A stretch of DNA of 25,231 nucleotides, taken from positions 1-25,231 of the IMG/VR virus record IMGVR_UViG_3300025101_000167, one strand, 5' to 3'. Below the pieces are notes generated by a model. It did not search any database. It had not been told where the DNA came from and saw only the letters and a list, made by a program, of their open reading frames with translations. Source of the DNA: a virus. Each line of letters begins with the position of its first letter. Within the stretch, counting starts at the first letter, position 1. Position numbers and translations under genes: made by a program. Of this stretch, positions 15,280-24,458 are shown in pieces.

Positions 15280-18200
15280 CTAAAAAAATTATTGGTTCTG
15301 GTGGACTCTTTGGAGGTAATAATAGAAACAGAAAACCAACAAGAGAACCTGATACATTAAACAGTAGGCAATTTGCGACAATACAAGATTTATTATCAGA
15401 AGGAGAAATAGAAGGTTTTGCAACTCCTTCTAAAGCATCGTTAAGTAGAGGTACAGAGGTTTATAATACAGCTTCTCTTAAAGATATTATTTTATCTAAT
15501 ACTCCAATTTTAAGTTCATCAGCAAATAATACAAATCCAGACAATGCAGATTTCAATTTTCAAAATGTTGAGCTTACTCCTAGATTTGGAACAGCGAGTC
15601 AAAATCATATACCTGGAATTGTTGGTAGTCAGAGTTCAACAAGTGTTGGAGCAGAGGTAACTGCTTCTGGGGGTGGTGTAACAAGACAAATAACTAACAC
15701 TCAAGTAGACGCAGCAAGAATTACTGTAACTTTCCCCGCTATTCAAAGATCAACAGATGAAGGAGATATATTAGGTAGTTCTGTTTCTTTAAAAATACAA
15801 GTTCAATATAATGGAGGTGGCTTTACAGATGTTTTATCAGATACAGTTAAAGGTCGAACAGCAGATCCATATCAAAAAGATTATAGGGTTGATTTTACAG
15901 GTGCATTTCCTATTGATGTAAAAGTTGTAAGACTCACAGCAGATGCAACTCCTGGTGGGCTATTAGTTGATGCTTTTAATTGGACTGTATTAACAGAAAT
16001 AATTGATGATAAACAAGATTATCCTAATAGTGCATATATGAATCTTAGGCTTGATTCTGAACAATTTAGTTCTATACCAAGTAGAGCTTTTCGTATTCGT
16101 GGTATCAAGACAAGAATACCAGGTGCAGGGGCTTCAAACTCAGGAACACCAAGTGTAGATTTACAAACAGGTAGGATAATATATCCTACTGGTTATATCT
16201 TTAATGGAACTATGGGTGCTGCTGTATGGAACTCATGTCCTTCGATGGCACTTTTAGATTTATTAACTACGGAAAGGTATGGATTAGGAACACATATTTC
16301 TGATAATGATATAGATTTATTTTCTTTTATAGAGGCCAGTAAATATTCAAATGAATTAGTTAGCGATGGGCAAGGAGGACAAGAAGCGAGATTTAGTTGC
16401 AATGTAAATATTCAAGGATCAAAAGAAGCTTTCAATATTATTAATGATATTGCGGGGATTATGAGAGCTTATCCAATATGGTCTGCGGGTAAAATAAGTC
16501 TTGCACAAGATAGACCAACAGATCCAACTTATTTATTTAGTTTAGCTAATGTGCAAGAAGGAGGTTTTTCATATTCTGGAAGTAGTTTAAAACAAAGAAA
16601 TACAGTAATAAGTGTCTCTTATTTTGATATGGATAGTAGAGAGATAGATTATGAGGTCGTAGAAGATACGTCTGCTCAGAGTAAGTTAGGAATAATTAAA
16701 AAAGATGTACGAGGTTTTGGAATAACATCAAGAGGGCAAGCTCAAAGATTAGGGAAAGCAATACTTTTCAGCGAGCAACAAGAGTCTGAAATTATTACAT
16801 TTAAAGTTTCAATGGATGCGGGGGCGATAGTAAGACCAGGCCAAGTAATATTAATAAATGATCCAGTAAAATCAGCAGAAAGAAGATCTGGAAGAATTAA
16901 TTCAGCTACAACTACTCAAATAACTATTGATTCAAATGATGACTTAGATACCTTTACAGGTTCTAATAAAAAATGTACTGTAATACTTCCTGATGGCTCT
17001 ATTCAAACAAAAACTGTTATCGGTCTTGTCGGAAACGTAATAACACTAGATTCTGCTTTAAGCCAAGTTCCAAATTCAAATAGTTTATGGCTTTTAGAAA
17101 GTTCAAATTTAGAGCCACAAACTTTTAGGGTTATATCTGTAGAAGAACAAGAAGGTATTAGTTATGTCATATCAGGGCTTACATATATTGCAGGTAAATA
17201 TGCAAATATTGAACAAGGTATATCTCTTCCAACAAGAAATATATCTCTTTTAAATGTTTTAAGAGATCCTCCTAGTAATGTTTCAGCTAATGAATTAACT
17301 GTAGTTATCAATGCAGTTGCTAGAACAAAATTACTTATATCTTGGACTTCTGTTACAGGAGTTAGTCAGTATTTAGTTCAATATAGATTTAATAATTCAA
17401 ATTGGGTATCACAAACTGTATTAAGAACTGATTTTGAGGTTCTTGATACAACAGCAGGCACTTATGAAATAAAAGTATATTCATTTAATGCAGCTTTAGA
17501 ATTATCAACAACTTCTACTGATATTTCTTTTAATGCTGTTGGTAAAACCGCTCCTCCAGAAAATGTTCAAAATTTAACGCTTGAACCTGTTACAAATAAA
17601 ATTGTAAGGCTTAGATGGTCGGAATCTACTGATGCTGATGTTATTCATGGAGGAAAAGTATATGTAAGACATTCAAATAAAACAGATGGAACTGGAACAT
17701 TCCAAAATTCTGTTGATTTGATAGAAGCACTTGCGGGAAATACTACAGAAGCAGTAGTTCCAAGCCTTGATGGTGAGTATATTCTTAAATTTAGGGATGA
17801 CCAAGGTAACTTCAGTACTGGAGAAACCTCTGTAATATTAGATTTACCTGATTTAATTGATAGTCAACAAATATTAGCTGATAGGGAAGATACAGACTCA
17901 ACACCTTTCGGAGGTACAAAAACAAATTGCACAGTAGCATCTGGAGCGTTACAACTGACTGATCCCTCAAGCAATCTTACAGCGACTTATGATTTCGCAA
18001 ACACAATAGATTTAGGTGGTGTTTTTTCTTTGAATTTAAAAAGACTTATTCAAAGTATTGGTTTTACAGTTGGTTTTGCAAACACTATAGATGCCTTAAT
18101 ACCTTCTGGTACTTTTTGGGATGATTATGCTCAAAATGGAAATTTTGATGGCCCTGCTATAAATGATGTGAGTGCTTCAATTAGTGTCAGAACAACACAA

Positions 18201-18665
18201 GATAACCCTTCTTCTGGATCTCCTACTTATACACAATTTAATACTTTTGCAAATGGTACATATAAAGGAAGAGGTTTTCAATTCAGAACAAATATAAAAT
18301 CAGATAGTATTGCTCATAATATTTCTATTCAACAGCTTGGAATCTTTGCTGCTTTTGAGTCAAGAACAGAAAGAAGTTATGTAAGCGGTGGAACTACAAC
18401 CACAGCACCTTTATCTTCTGGAACTTCAAGTTCTGGTTTAGACGTTACATTTGGAAGTCCATTTTTTGTGGGTACATCAAGTTTAGGAGGTGCAAATGCT
18501 TTCTTACCTTCTGTAGGTATTACTATTATTGGGGCTTCAAGTGGAGATTATTTTGAGCTATCTAATGTCTCAGGAACAGGATTTAATATTAAAGTTAAAA
18601 ATGGAACAAATTTCATAAACAAACAATTTACTTTTCAAGCTGTCGGTTACGGCAAAGGAGGGTAG
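15276..18665 (+). CDS. Tail tip / central fibre protein, gpJ-like
   Basis: The 1129-residue protein has gpJ size and order. The start (GSGGLFGG, then FATIQDLLSEGEIEGF at about 33-48) and YPNSAYMNLRLDSEQFSS at about 250-268 are family signatures. The central part with VQEGGFSYSGSSLKQRNTVI and DVRGFGITSRGQAQRLGKAIL at about 430-495 matches the conserved tip-attachment core. Two fibronectin-III-like domains lie at about 665-750 and 755-850. The C-terminus has a beta domain (about 855-1030, SIGFTVGFAN, LGIFAAFESRTERSY) and an end domain with SGDYFELSNVSGTGFNIKVKNG. It forms the tail tip and probably takes part in receptor binding. It overlaps the gpI-like gene by 4 bases. Confidence 0.92.
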   Translation: MTKKIIGSGGLFGGNNRNRKPTREPDTLNSRQFATIQDLLSEGEIEGFATPSKASLSRGTEVYNTASLKDIILSNTPILSSSANNTNPDNADFNFQNVELTPRFGTASQNHIPGIVGSQSSTSVGAEVTASGGGVTRQITNTQVDAARITVTFPAIQRSTDEGDILGSSVSLKIQVQYNGGGFTDVLSDTVKGRTADPYQKDYRVDFTGAFPIDVKVVRLTADATPGGLLVDAFNWTVLTEIIDDKQDYPNSAYMNLRLDSEQFSSIPSRAFRIRGIKTRIPGAGASNSGTPSVDLQTGRIIYPTGYIFNGTMGAAVWNSCPSMALLDLLTTERYGLGTHISDNDIDLFSFIEASKYSNELVSDGQGGQEARFSCNVNIQGSKEAFNIINDIAGIMRAYPIWSAGKISLAQDRPTDPTYLFSLANVQEGGFSYSGSSLKQRNTVISVSYFDMDSREIDYEVVEDTSAQSKLGIIKKDVRGFGITSRGQAQRLGKAILFSEQQESEIITFKVSMDAGAIVRPGQVILINDPVKSAERRSGRINSATTTQITIDSNDDLDTFTGSNKKCTVILPDGSIQTKTVIGLVGNVITLDSALSQVPNSNSLWLLESSNLEPQTFRVISVEEQEGISYVISGLTYIAGKYANIEQGISLPTRNISLLNVLRDPPSNVSANELTVVINAVARTKLLISWTSVTGVSQYLVQYRFNNSNWVSQTVLRTDFEVLDTTAGTYEIKVYSFNAALELSTTSTDISFNAVGKTAPPENVQNLTLEPVTNKIVRLRWSESTDADVIHGGKVYVRHSNKTDGTGTFQNSVDLIEALAGNTTEAVVPSLDGEYILKFRDDQGNFSTGETSVILDLPDLIDSQQILADREDTDSTPFGGTKTNCTVASGALQLTDPSSNLTATYDFANTIDLGGVFSLNLKRLIQSIGFTVGFANTIDALIPSGTFWDDYAQNGNFDGPAINDVSASISVRTTQDNPSSGSPTYTQFNTFANGTYKGRGFQFRTNIKSDSIAHNISIQQLGIFAAFESRTERSYVSGGTTTTAPLSSGTSSSGLDVTFGSPFFVGTSSLGGANAFLPSVGITIIGASSGDYFELSNVSGTGFNIKVKNGTNFINKQFTFQAVGYGKGG

Positions 18666-18666
18666 A

Positions 18667-18687
18667 ATGAGGGAAATTATTTTTTAA
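18667..18687 (+). CDS. Six-residue leader ORF (MREIIF) abutting the fibre gene
   Basis: A strong Shine-Dalgarno AAAGGAGG at 18654-18661, inside the gpJ 3' end, is ideally spaced for the ATG at 18667 and too far (about 26 bases) from the fibre ATG at 18688. The frame from 18667 reads MREIIF and ends TAA at 18685-18687, directly against the fibre ATG. This suggests that ribosomes load at the short frame and restart on the fibre gene. A Shine-Dalgarno acting at a distance is the simpler alternative. Confidence 0.4.
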   Translation: MREIIF

Positions 18688-19860
18688 ATGGCACAGGTCG
18701 GCAATAAAAATATAGATAATGCTTCTGGTCAAGTTGTAAGACTAGATATTCAAAATACTATTGGAGCAGTTGCATCAAATAATTTTGGAGCGAAATCTTC
18801 TGCGGGTGAAATACAGCCTGCAGAATTTGTAGCAGATAGTTCAACTACACCTAAAAAATTACTCATAAGATCAACAAGTGGTGCTTCTGCAGCCACTAGT
18901 GCAACTTTTTTTGAAGTTGGTAATTTAGATGAAGCAAACTTAGGATTACTTCCTAAAAGTGGTGGCACAATGACAGGTGCAATCTTAGGTGATGATGCTT
19001 CTGGAGCAGCTAGCCCCGCATATAGTTTTGATCAAGACTCTGACACAGGAATGTTTAGATCAGGTGCAAACTCACTTGGTTTTGCAACTGCTGGCACACA
19101 AAGATTTTCAGTTAGTGATTCTGGATTAGATATAACTGATGGACTGCCTTTAAGATTTCAAGATTCAAGTGGTGCTCCTTTTGTTGCATTAAAATCCCCA
19201 AGTTCTTTAGGAGGTAATGTAACGCTTACTTTACCTGCCACCGATGGGAATGCAGGGGAAGTTTTATCTACAGATGGAAGCGGTGTCCTCTCATTTTCTG
19301 TAATACAAGGTGTACCAACTGGTGCTGTTTTTTGTATGGCTATATCAACAGTTCCTAGCGGTTATCTTGAATGTAATGGTCAAATAGTAAATAGAACTAC
19401 TTATGCAGCTCTATTTACAGCTATTGGAGTTCAATATGGTGCGGGTAATGGATCAACAACATTTCAATTACCTGATTTAAGAGGAGAGTTTATAAGAGGT
19501 TTTGATAATGGAAAAGGAACTGATAGCGGTAGGCAAATTGGTACTTCACAAACAGGTAGCTTTGGACAACACTTACACGCAGTTGATTTGACAACTAGCA
19601 ATAAAACACTTACTGGTGCATTAAGAATGATTTCTAAAGGTTTTCAATCAAATGGTCAAGCAAGTGGTGTATTTACAAAAATAGGAGGTCAATCTTCTGT
19701 TGATGCACAAGCAAGTGGTTCTGCAACTTCTGGTTCTGTAAGTTTTGATGCCTCACATGATCATACAGTTGTTGGTAATACTGATAATACAGGATCTACA
19801 AGCAACAGTAATGAGACTCGACCTCGTAATATAGCAATGATGTACATAATAAAAACTTAG
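18688..19860 (+). CDS. Tail fibre with phage tail collar domain
   Basis: This 390-residue fibre begins with a beta-rich attachment region. A repeat-like module at about 105-150 includes YSFDQDSDTGMFRSGANSLG and RFSVSDSGLDI. A tail collar domain runs from about 211 to 275 (GAVFCMAISTVPSGYLECNG, TFQLPDLRGEFIRGFD). The C-terminal part has two HxH motifs, HLH at 295-297 and HDH at 357-359, which in T4-type fibres bind metal ions in a trimeric needle, and ends NETRPRNIAMMYIIK. It most likely recognises the host surface. The strong ribosome binding site upstream serves a six-codon leader rather than this start directly. Confidence 0.88.
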   Translation: MAQVGNKNIDNASGQVVRLDIQNTIGAVASNNFGAKSSAGEIQPAEFVADSSTTPKKLLIRSTSGASAATSATFFEVGNLDEANLGLLPKSGGTMTGAILGDDASGAASPAYSFDQDSDTGMFRSGANSLGFATAGTQRFSVSDSGLDITDGLPLRFQDSSGAPFVALKSPSSLGGNVTLTLPATDGNAGEVLSTDGSGVLSFSVIQGVPTGAVFCMAISTVPSGYLECNGQIVNRTTYAALFTAIGVQYGAGNGSTTFQLPDLRGEFIRGFDNGKGTDSGRQIGTSQTGSFGQHLHAVDLTTSNKTLTGALRMISKGFQSNGQASGVFTKIGGQSSVDAQASGSATSGSVSFDASHDHTVVGNTDNTGSTSNSNETRPRNIAMMYIIKT

Positions 19861-19862
19861 CT

Positions 19863-20207
19863 ATGTCTATTCAGCCTGGTACTTACAATTTTATAATGCA
19901 AAGAAGAGCAGATTTTTCTTTGCGTCTTCAATTTAAAGATTCAACTGGAACTGCTATAAATTTAGGAGGTTTTACTGTATATTCTCAATGTTGGGATTTA
20001 AATAGAAAAATAAAATTTGCAGATTTTTCTGTTGCATATACAAATAGAACAACTGGAACTGTTGATATTTCTTTAACAGATACACAGACAGAAACTTTTC
20101 AAACAGAAAAACTTGCGTATGATGTTTTACTTGAAGATAGTAATAACAAAAGAGAATACTACCTTGAAGGTGTTATAACTATGTCAGAGGGTTATACAAA
20201 ACCATGA
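19863..20207 (+). CDS. Small fibre-locus protein, possibly BppU-like N-terminal domain
   Basis: This 114-residue protein has the pattern of a beta-sandwich that anchors fibres: YNFIMQRRADFSLRLQFKDSTG, a strand with FTVYSQCWDL, TGTVDISLTDTQTETF and DVLLEDSNNKREYYLEGVITM. It recalls the N-terminal domain of upper baseplate or receptor-binding proteins in other siphophages, but only loosely. It begins 2 bases after the collar fibre gene and overlaps the next gene by four bases, so the two may form one assembly unit. Function is inferred from the locus. Confidence 0.6.
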   Translation: MSIQPGTYNFIMQRRADFSLRLQFKDSTGTAINLGGFTVYSQCWDLNRKIKFADFSVAYTNRTTGTVDISLTDTQTETFQTEKLAYDVLLEDSNNKREYYLEGVITMSEGYTKP

Positions 20208-20443
20208 CATCTGTAAACATTACAACAACTAAAAATACAGTAAATGTTACTGAAGGTGATCCAACTGTAGTCACGATTGCAACTCAAGGGCCACAAGGCC
20301 CAAGTGGTTCAATTAGTGGCCTTAACTTTGACACTTCTGGCAAAGTAAATGATGCCTTGCTGTACTACCACGCTGCATCTGATACATTTAAAGCAGATAG
20401 CTCAACAACCAAACTAACCCTTGTCGATGGAGGTAATTTTTAG
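20204..20443 (+). CDS. Small collagen-like fibre linker protein
   Basis: This 79-residue protein starts with a Thr/Val-rich strand region (VNITTTKNTVNVTEG), followed by a short collagen-type GPQGPSG segment and a C-terminal part (DALLYYHAASDTFKADSSTT). Short GPQGP linkers that trimerise and space domains are common in phage fibres. It overlaps the previous stop by four bases. A role as adaptor or linker between tail tip and fibre is inferred. Confidence 0.6.
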   Translation: MTSVNITTTKNTVNVTEGDPTVVTIATQGPQGPSGSISGLNFDTSGKVNDALLYYHAASDTFKADSSTTKLTLVDGGNF

Positions 20444-20446
20444 AAC

Positions 20447-21754
20447 ATGGCTAACACAGTACGCATAAAAAGATCTACAGGATCTTCAGCACCAACAAGC
20501 CTTGCAAATGCTGAGTTAGCTTTTGCTGAAGGCAGTAAAAAACTATTCATTGGAGTAGGAACTGGAGGAGCAGGGGGTTCTGCTACGACAATCGAAGCTA
20601 TTGGTGGGACAGGAAGCTTTTTTGATAAATCAACAGTACAAAATGCTAATAAATTTATTGGTGGGCCTACATCTGGAAGTGACGCAGCTCCTACATTTAG
20701 AGCCTTAGTAGAAGCGGATATTCCTTCTCTAGCTCATACAAAAATATCTGACTTTGATACAGGTGTAAGAGTTAACAAATTAAATGAAATGGCTGCTCCA
20801 ACAGCTAGTGTTAGTCTTAATTCACAAACAATCACTAATTTAGCTGATCCTGTAAATACACAAGATGCAGCAACTCGTGGTTTTGTTGAAGCTACAGCAC
20901 AAGGACTTGATGTGAAAGATTCTGTTGTTGCTTCTACGACTGCAAATATAACAATCTCTACAGCACTTAATAATGGTGATACTTTAGATGGTGTTACTTT
21001 ATCAAATAATGATCGAGTCTTAGTAAAAAATCAAAGTACAGCGTCAGAGAATGGAATATACATAGTTGGATCTTCTCCATCCAGAGCAAGTGACCTTGCT
21101 ACTGGTGCTGACGCAGCGGGAATGTTTACATTTGTAGAACAAGGGACTGTTAATGGTGATAATGGGTTCGTTTGCACCAGTAATAAAGGATCTGCTGTTG
21201 TAGGTACTAATAATTTAACTTTTGCTCAATTTAGTGGTGCGGGAAATATTACGGCAGGAGATGGATTAGATAAATCTGGAAATGAATTAAGTGTTGATAT
21301 TAAAGCAAATGGAGGACTTGTTATTGAGTCAACAGAACTTGCTATAGATCTAGCTGCAAGTTCTATTACAGGAACTCTTGCTTTAGGTGATGGAGGTACA
21401 GGTGCAACTTCAGCGTCAGGAGCAAGAACAGCTTTAGGGTTGGTCATAGGAACTAATGTACAGGCTTATGACGCAGATTTAGATGCTTTATCTAGTTGTC
21501 AATCTGGAGCTGCCTCTGCTTTAGCATTGTTAACTGCAACTGAGGTAGCAATTTTAGACGGTGCAACTCTTACAACTGCTGAGTTAAATATTATTGATGG
21601 AGATACATCTGCTACTTCAACAACACTTGCTTCGGCTGATCGTATTGTTGTTAATGATAATGGCACTATGAAACAAGTTGCTTTATCTGATTTAGTTACA
21701 TATTTTGAAAATGGATCTGTTTCTGGTTTTGATATAGACGGAGGAACATACTAA
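20447..21754 (+). CDS. Tail fibre protein with Mtd-like N-terminal module
   Basis: This 435-residue fibre begins VRIKRSTGSSAPTSLANAELAF with KKLFIG at about 31-36, resembling the N-terminal module of Mtd and other phage fibres. The middle has IPSLAHTKISDFDTGVR, then NLADPVNTQDAATRGFVE at about 131-148, typical of modular marine phage fibres, and DTLDGVTLSNNDRVLVKNQS, ENGIYIVG. The C-terminal part is Ala/Thr-rich with TATEVAILDGATLTTAELNIIDG. It is probably a trimeric fibre shaft. No diversity-generating retroelement signals are seen around it. GGAGG at about 20430 may assist initiation. Confidence 0.78.
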   Translation: MANTVRIKRSTGSSAPTSLANAELAFAEGSKKLFIGVGTGGAGGSATTIEAIGGTGSFFDKSTVQNANKFIGGPTSGSDAAPTFRALVEADIPSLAHTKISDFDTGVRVNKLNEMAAPTASVSLNSQTITNLADPVNTQDAATRGFVEATAQGLDVKDSVVASTTANITISTALNNGDTLDGVTLSNNDRVLVKNQSTASENGIYIVGSSPSRASDLATGADAAGMFTFVEQGTVNGDNGFVCTSNKGSAVVGTNNLTFAQFSGAGNITAGDGLDKSGNELSVDIKANGGLVIESTELAIDLAASSITGTLALGDGGTGATSASGARTALGLVIGTNVQAYDADLDALSSCQSGAASALALLTATEVAILDGATLTTAELNIIDGDTSATSTTLASADRIVVNDNGTMKQVALSDLVTYFENGSVSGFDIDGGTY

Positions 21755-21779
21755 AATTAACCATTAGGAGGGTCGGTCA

Positions 21780-23195
21780 ATGGCTAACACAATTAAACTT
21801 AAACGAGGCACTAGCACACCAACCACAAGTGATTTATCTAATGGTGAAGTTGGGATAGATACTTCTGCAAAAAAATTATTTGTAAATGATAGTGGAACAG
21901 TAAAAGAAATTGGAGGTACAACCGCACCAAACTTTAAATATCTTGAATTAAGAAATTCCTCAAATAATGGATCGGCAAGTTATCCAGGTAATGATTTTAC
22001 TCTTGTTTTAGCGGGAACTACAACAGCACAAACCGTAGGTGCTGCAAATCAGTTATTAGTAAGTGTATCAGGAGTTATTCAACAACCAAACTCAGGAACA
22101 TCTACAAGCGGTATTACAGGTTTTATTGTTGATGGTAATAGATTAAAAACAGCAACTAATTTACCTGCTGCTCCTGATTTTATTATTTTTCAAGAAGCAG
22201 GTGGGATTGGAGCACCTAGTGATGGAACAGTTTCTACAGATAAAATCATTGATGATGCTGTAACGGCTGCGAAATTAGCAAACTCAATAAATGCTGAGAT
22301 AGCTGCAAATACGGCAAAGGTTACCAATGCAACACATACAGGTGAAGTGACAGGAGCAACTGCACTCACGATTGCTGACAATGTTGTGGATGAAGCAAAT
22401 TTAAAAGTTTCAAATTCTCCTACTAATGGATATTTTTTATCTGCTCAAAGTGGTAATGCAGGTGGTTTAACATGGGCTGAAGTTACTACAGACTTAGTTG
22501 GTGACACATCACCTCAGCTAGGAGGTGATTTGCAAAGTAACGGTAATGATATTAATTTTGCTGATAATGATAAGGCTGTCTTTGGATCGGGTTCGGATTT
22601 GCAAATTTCACATGATTCAAATAATAGTTTAATTGCAGATGTAGGTACAGGAGCTTTAGTTCTTAAAAGCAATCAAATTGATTTTATAGATTCTACATCA
22701 ACTGAATTTTTAGCAAGATTTTTTGAAAATTCTAGTGTAGAACTATATTTTGATAGCACAAGGCGTTTCCAGACTACAAGCATAGGTGTGACGGTGACTG
22801 GAGCAATTACCGCAACAGATAATATTTATCTTGGAGACAACAAATCACTTAGAATTGGAGCTGGGCATGATTTTATACTCACTCATGATGGTACAAACAA
22901 CATCATAAATAGTGGTAATGGTGACTTAGTTTTACAAACAGCTAATAATTCAAGGGCTTTCCTTACAAGTACAAGTTTTAACCCAGCAGCTAATAACACT
23001 TATGACTTGGGTACAACAAGTCTTAGATGGAGAAACATTTACACGAATGACCTTAACTTATCTAACGAGGGTGGTGCTAATGACATTGACGGTACATGGG
23101 GAAGTTATACTATACAGGAAGGTTTGGATTCGCTATTCTTGATTAATAAACGCAATGGTAAGAAGTATAAATTTAATTTAACGGAGGTATCATAA
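21780..23195 (+). CDS. Tail fibre protein, paralogous N-terminus to the previous gene
   Basis: This 471-residue fibre opens MANTIKLKRGTSTPTTSDLS with KKLFVND, matching the first residues of the upstream fibre (MANTVRIKRSTGSSAPTS), so the two share an attachment module. A shaft region has SPQLGGDLQSNGND at about 244-257 and beta-helix-like repeats (LQISHDSNNSLIAD, DFILTHDGTNNIINSGNGDLVL). The end has NTYDLGTTSLRWRNIYTNDL and finishes KRNGKKYKFNLTEVS. A strong Shine-Dalgarno AGGAGGG at 21765-21771 precedes the ATG. It is likely a receptor-binding or shaft component. Confidence 0.8.
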   Translation: MANTIKLKRGTSTPTTSDLSNGEVGIDTSAKKLFVNDSGTVKEIGGTTAPNFKYLELRNSSNNGSASYPGNDFTLVLAGTTTAQTVGAANQLLVSVSGVIQQPNSGTSTSGITGFIVDGNRLKTATNLPAAPDFIIFQEAGGIGAPSDGTVSTDKIIDDAVTAAKLANSINAEIAANTAKVTNATHTGEVTGATALTIADNVVDEANLKVSNSPTNGYFLSAQSGNAGGLTWAEVTTDLVGDTSPQLGGDLQSNGNDINFADNDKAVFGSGSDLQISHDSNNSLIADVGTGALVLKSNQIDFIDSTSTEFLARFFENSSVELYFDSTRRFQTTSIGVTVTGAITATDNIYLGDNKSLRIGAGHDFILTHDGTNNIINSGNGDLVLQTANNSRAFLTSTSFNPAANNTYDLGTTSLRWRNIYTNDLNLSNEGGANDIDGTWGSYTIQEGLDSLFLINKRNGKKYKFNLTEVS

Positions 23196-23722
23196 TGACT
23201 ATATTTTTTGGTGATAGTACAAGTATTGCTAGTGGAGGTTCTTTAGGGAAACTTTTAGATTTTCAACAATATCAAACCACAGGAACTCTTTCTACAACAG
23301 CAAGAGATTTTGCAGATACAACTAACTTTACTGTTACTCTTACTCCTCAAACAAATAGCAAAGTATTTATATCTTTCTTTGCTCAAATGGGTAAGGATGA
23401 TACATCAGGTTTAAAATTTAGAATTGCAAGAGTAAAAAGCGGAACAACAACTTACCTTGGAATTTCAGATTCAACAGATTGGAGAGGTAAGCGACCAACT
23501 ATGGTTAGTTATATAGGTGCTTCTGATACAACTAATCAGGTTTATAACATGGGTTTTCAATTTGTAGACACATCACCTGGAGGTAACGGAAGTACAAGTA
23601 TTGTTTATAAATTACAATGGATGATTAACGGAGGAACTGGTTACATAGGAAGAGATAGTACAGGGTCAGTTAGTGCTTATGGTGGTGCTAACCAATTCAC
23701 AGTTATGGAGATAGGAGCATAA
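23195..23722 (+). CDS. Fibre tip protein, C-terminal beta-sandwich paralogue 1
   Basis: This 175-residue protein is mainly one beta-sandwich: TARDFADTTNFTVTLTPQTNSKVFISFFAQ, FRIARVKSGTTTYLGISDS, FQFVDTSPGGNGSTSIVYKLQW and a final FTVMEIGA. The same order of motifs occurs in the genes at 24459 and 24998, marking a repeated receptor-binding-like domain. The stop of the upstream fibre overlaps its ATG by one base and GGAGG sits about 8 bases before the start. A fibre-tip role is inferred. Confidence 0.68.
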   Translation: MTIFFGDSTSIASGGSLGKLLDFQQYQTTGTLSTTARDFADTTNFTVTLTPQTNSKVFISFFAQMGKDDTSGLKFRIARVKSGTTTYLGISDSTDWRGKRPTMVSYIGASDTTNQVYNMGFQFVDTSPGGNGSTSIVYKLQWMINGGTGYIGRDSTGSVSAYGGANQFTVMEIGA

Positions 23723-24447
23723 TGAGTTTAACAAAAGTCACTTCAAACGGTATAACAGATGGTACTATTCTCAATGCTGATATTAATTCTAGTGCAGCAA
23801 TATCAGCAACTAAAATATCAGGACTAGCTTCTTCAGCAACGACTGATACAACTAATGCTTCAAACTTATCTTCTGGTACTATTCCTGATGCAAGATTTCC
23901 ATCGACTCTCCCTGCTGTAAATGGAGCAAACTTAACAGGAATAAATACAGATTTAGTTGATGACAGTTCTCCTCAACTTGGAGGAGACTTGGATTGTCAA
24001 TCAAGCAAAATAACTACATCAACAAGTAATGGAAATTTAAAAGTTGAGCCAAATGGAACAGGGGTTTTTGAAATAAGAGGTGCAGGTGGTAATGATGGCA
24101 CACTTCAATTAAATTGTTCGGCACAGAGTCATGGAGTAAAACTTAAATCCCCTGCTCATAGTGCGGGTCAATCATATACAGTAATTCTTCCTGACAATCA
24201 AATAGCTGTAGATAAAGCATTAGTTGTTAAAAGTATTTCTGGTTCTGGTTCTACAGCAATAGGTCAACTTGAATTTGGAGATGTTAGCTCTCAAGTGGCT
24301 GATGGTTGTATAACAGAAAATTCGCAAACTATTTCTAATAATTACACTATGTCAACTAATAAATCAGGTATTTCGGCAGGGCCAGTTACAGTAGCAAGTG
24401 GAGCAACAGTTACCATTCCATCAGGTTCACGCTATGTTATTGTTTAG
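23722..24447 (+). CDS. Tail fibre shaft protein
   Basis: This 241-residue protein begins SLTKVTSNGITDGTILNADI and has SSAAISATKISGLASSA and ASNLSSGTIPDARFPSTLPA, all characteristic of modular marine phage fibres. SPQLGGDLD at about 83-91 repeats the module in the fibre at 21780. The C-terminal part has a predicted strand-rich repeat ending NNYTMSTNKSGISAGPVTVA and SGATVTIPSGSRYVIV, a recurring fibre end. It lies between two paralogous tip genes and overlaps the upstream stop by one base. AGGAG precedes the ATG. Confidence 0.75.
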   Translation: MSLTKVTSNGITDGTILNADINSSAAISATKISGLASSATTDTTNASNLSSGTIPDARFPSTLPAVNGANLTGINTDLVDDSSPQLGGDLDCQSSKITTSTSNGNLKVEPNGTGVFEIRGAGGNDGTLQLNCSAQSHGVKLKSPAHSAGQSYTVILPDNQIAVDKALVVKSISGSGSTAIGQLEFGDVSSQVADGCITENSQTISNNYTMSTNKSGISAGPVTVASGATVTIPSGSRYVIV

Positions 24448-24458
24448 GAGGTAAAATT

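Noticed and set aside
20288-20301. GGGCC-ACAA-GGCCC hairpin in the small collagen-like gene
   Set aside because: It is the direct result of encoding GPQGP with GGN/CCN codons and has no T-run, so a terminator or regulatory role is not supported.
20447-21754. Possible diversity-generating retroelement target, because of the Mtd-like N-terminus
   Set aside because: No reverse transcriptase, template repeat or near-identical variable repeat is visible in the window; the Mtd-like part is only the attachment module.
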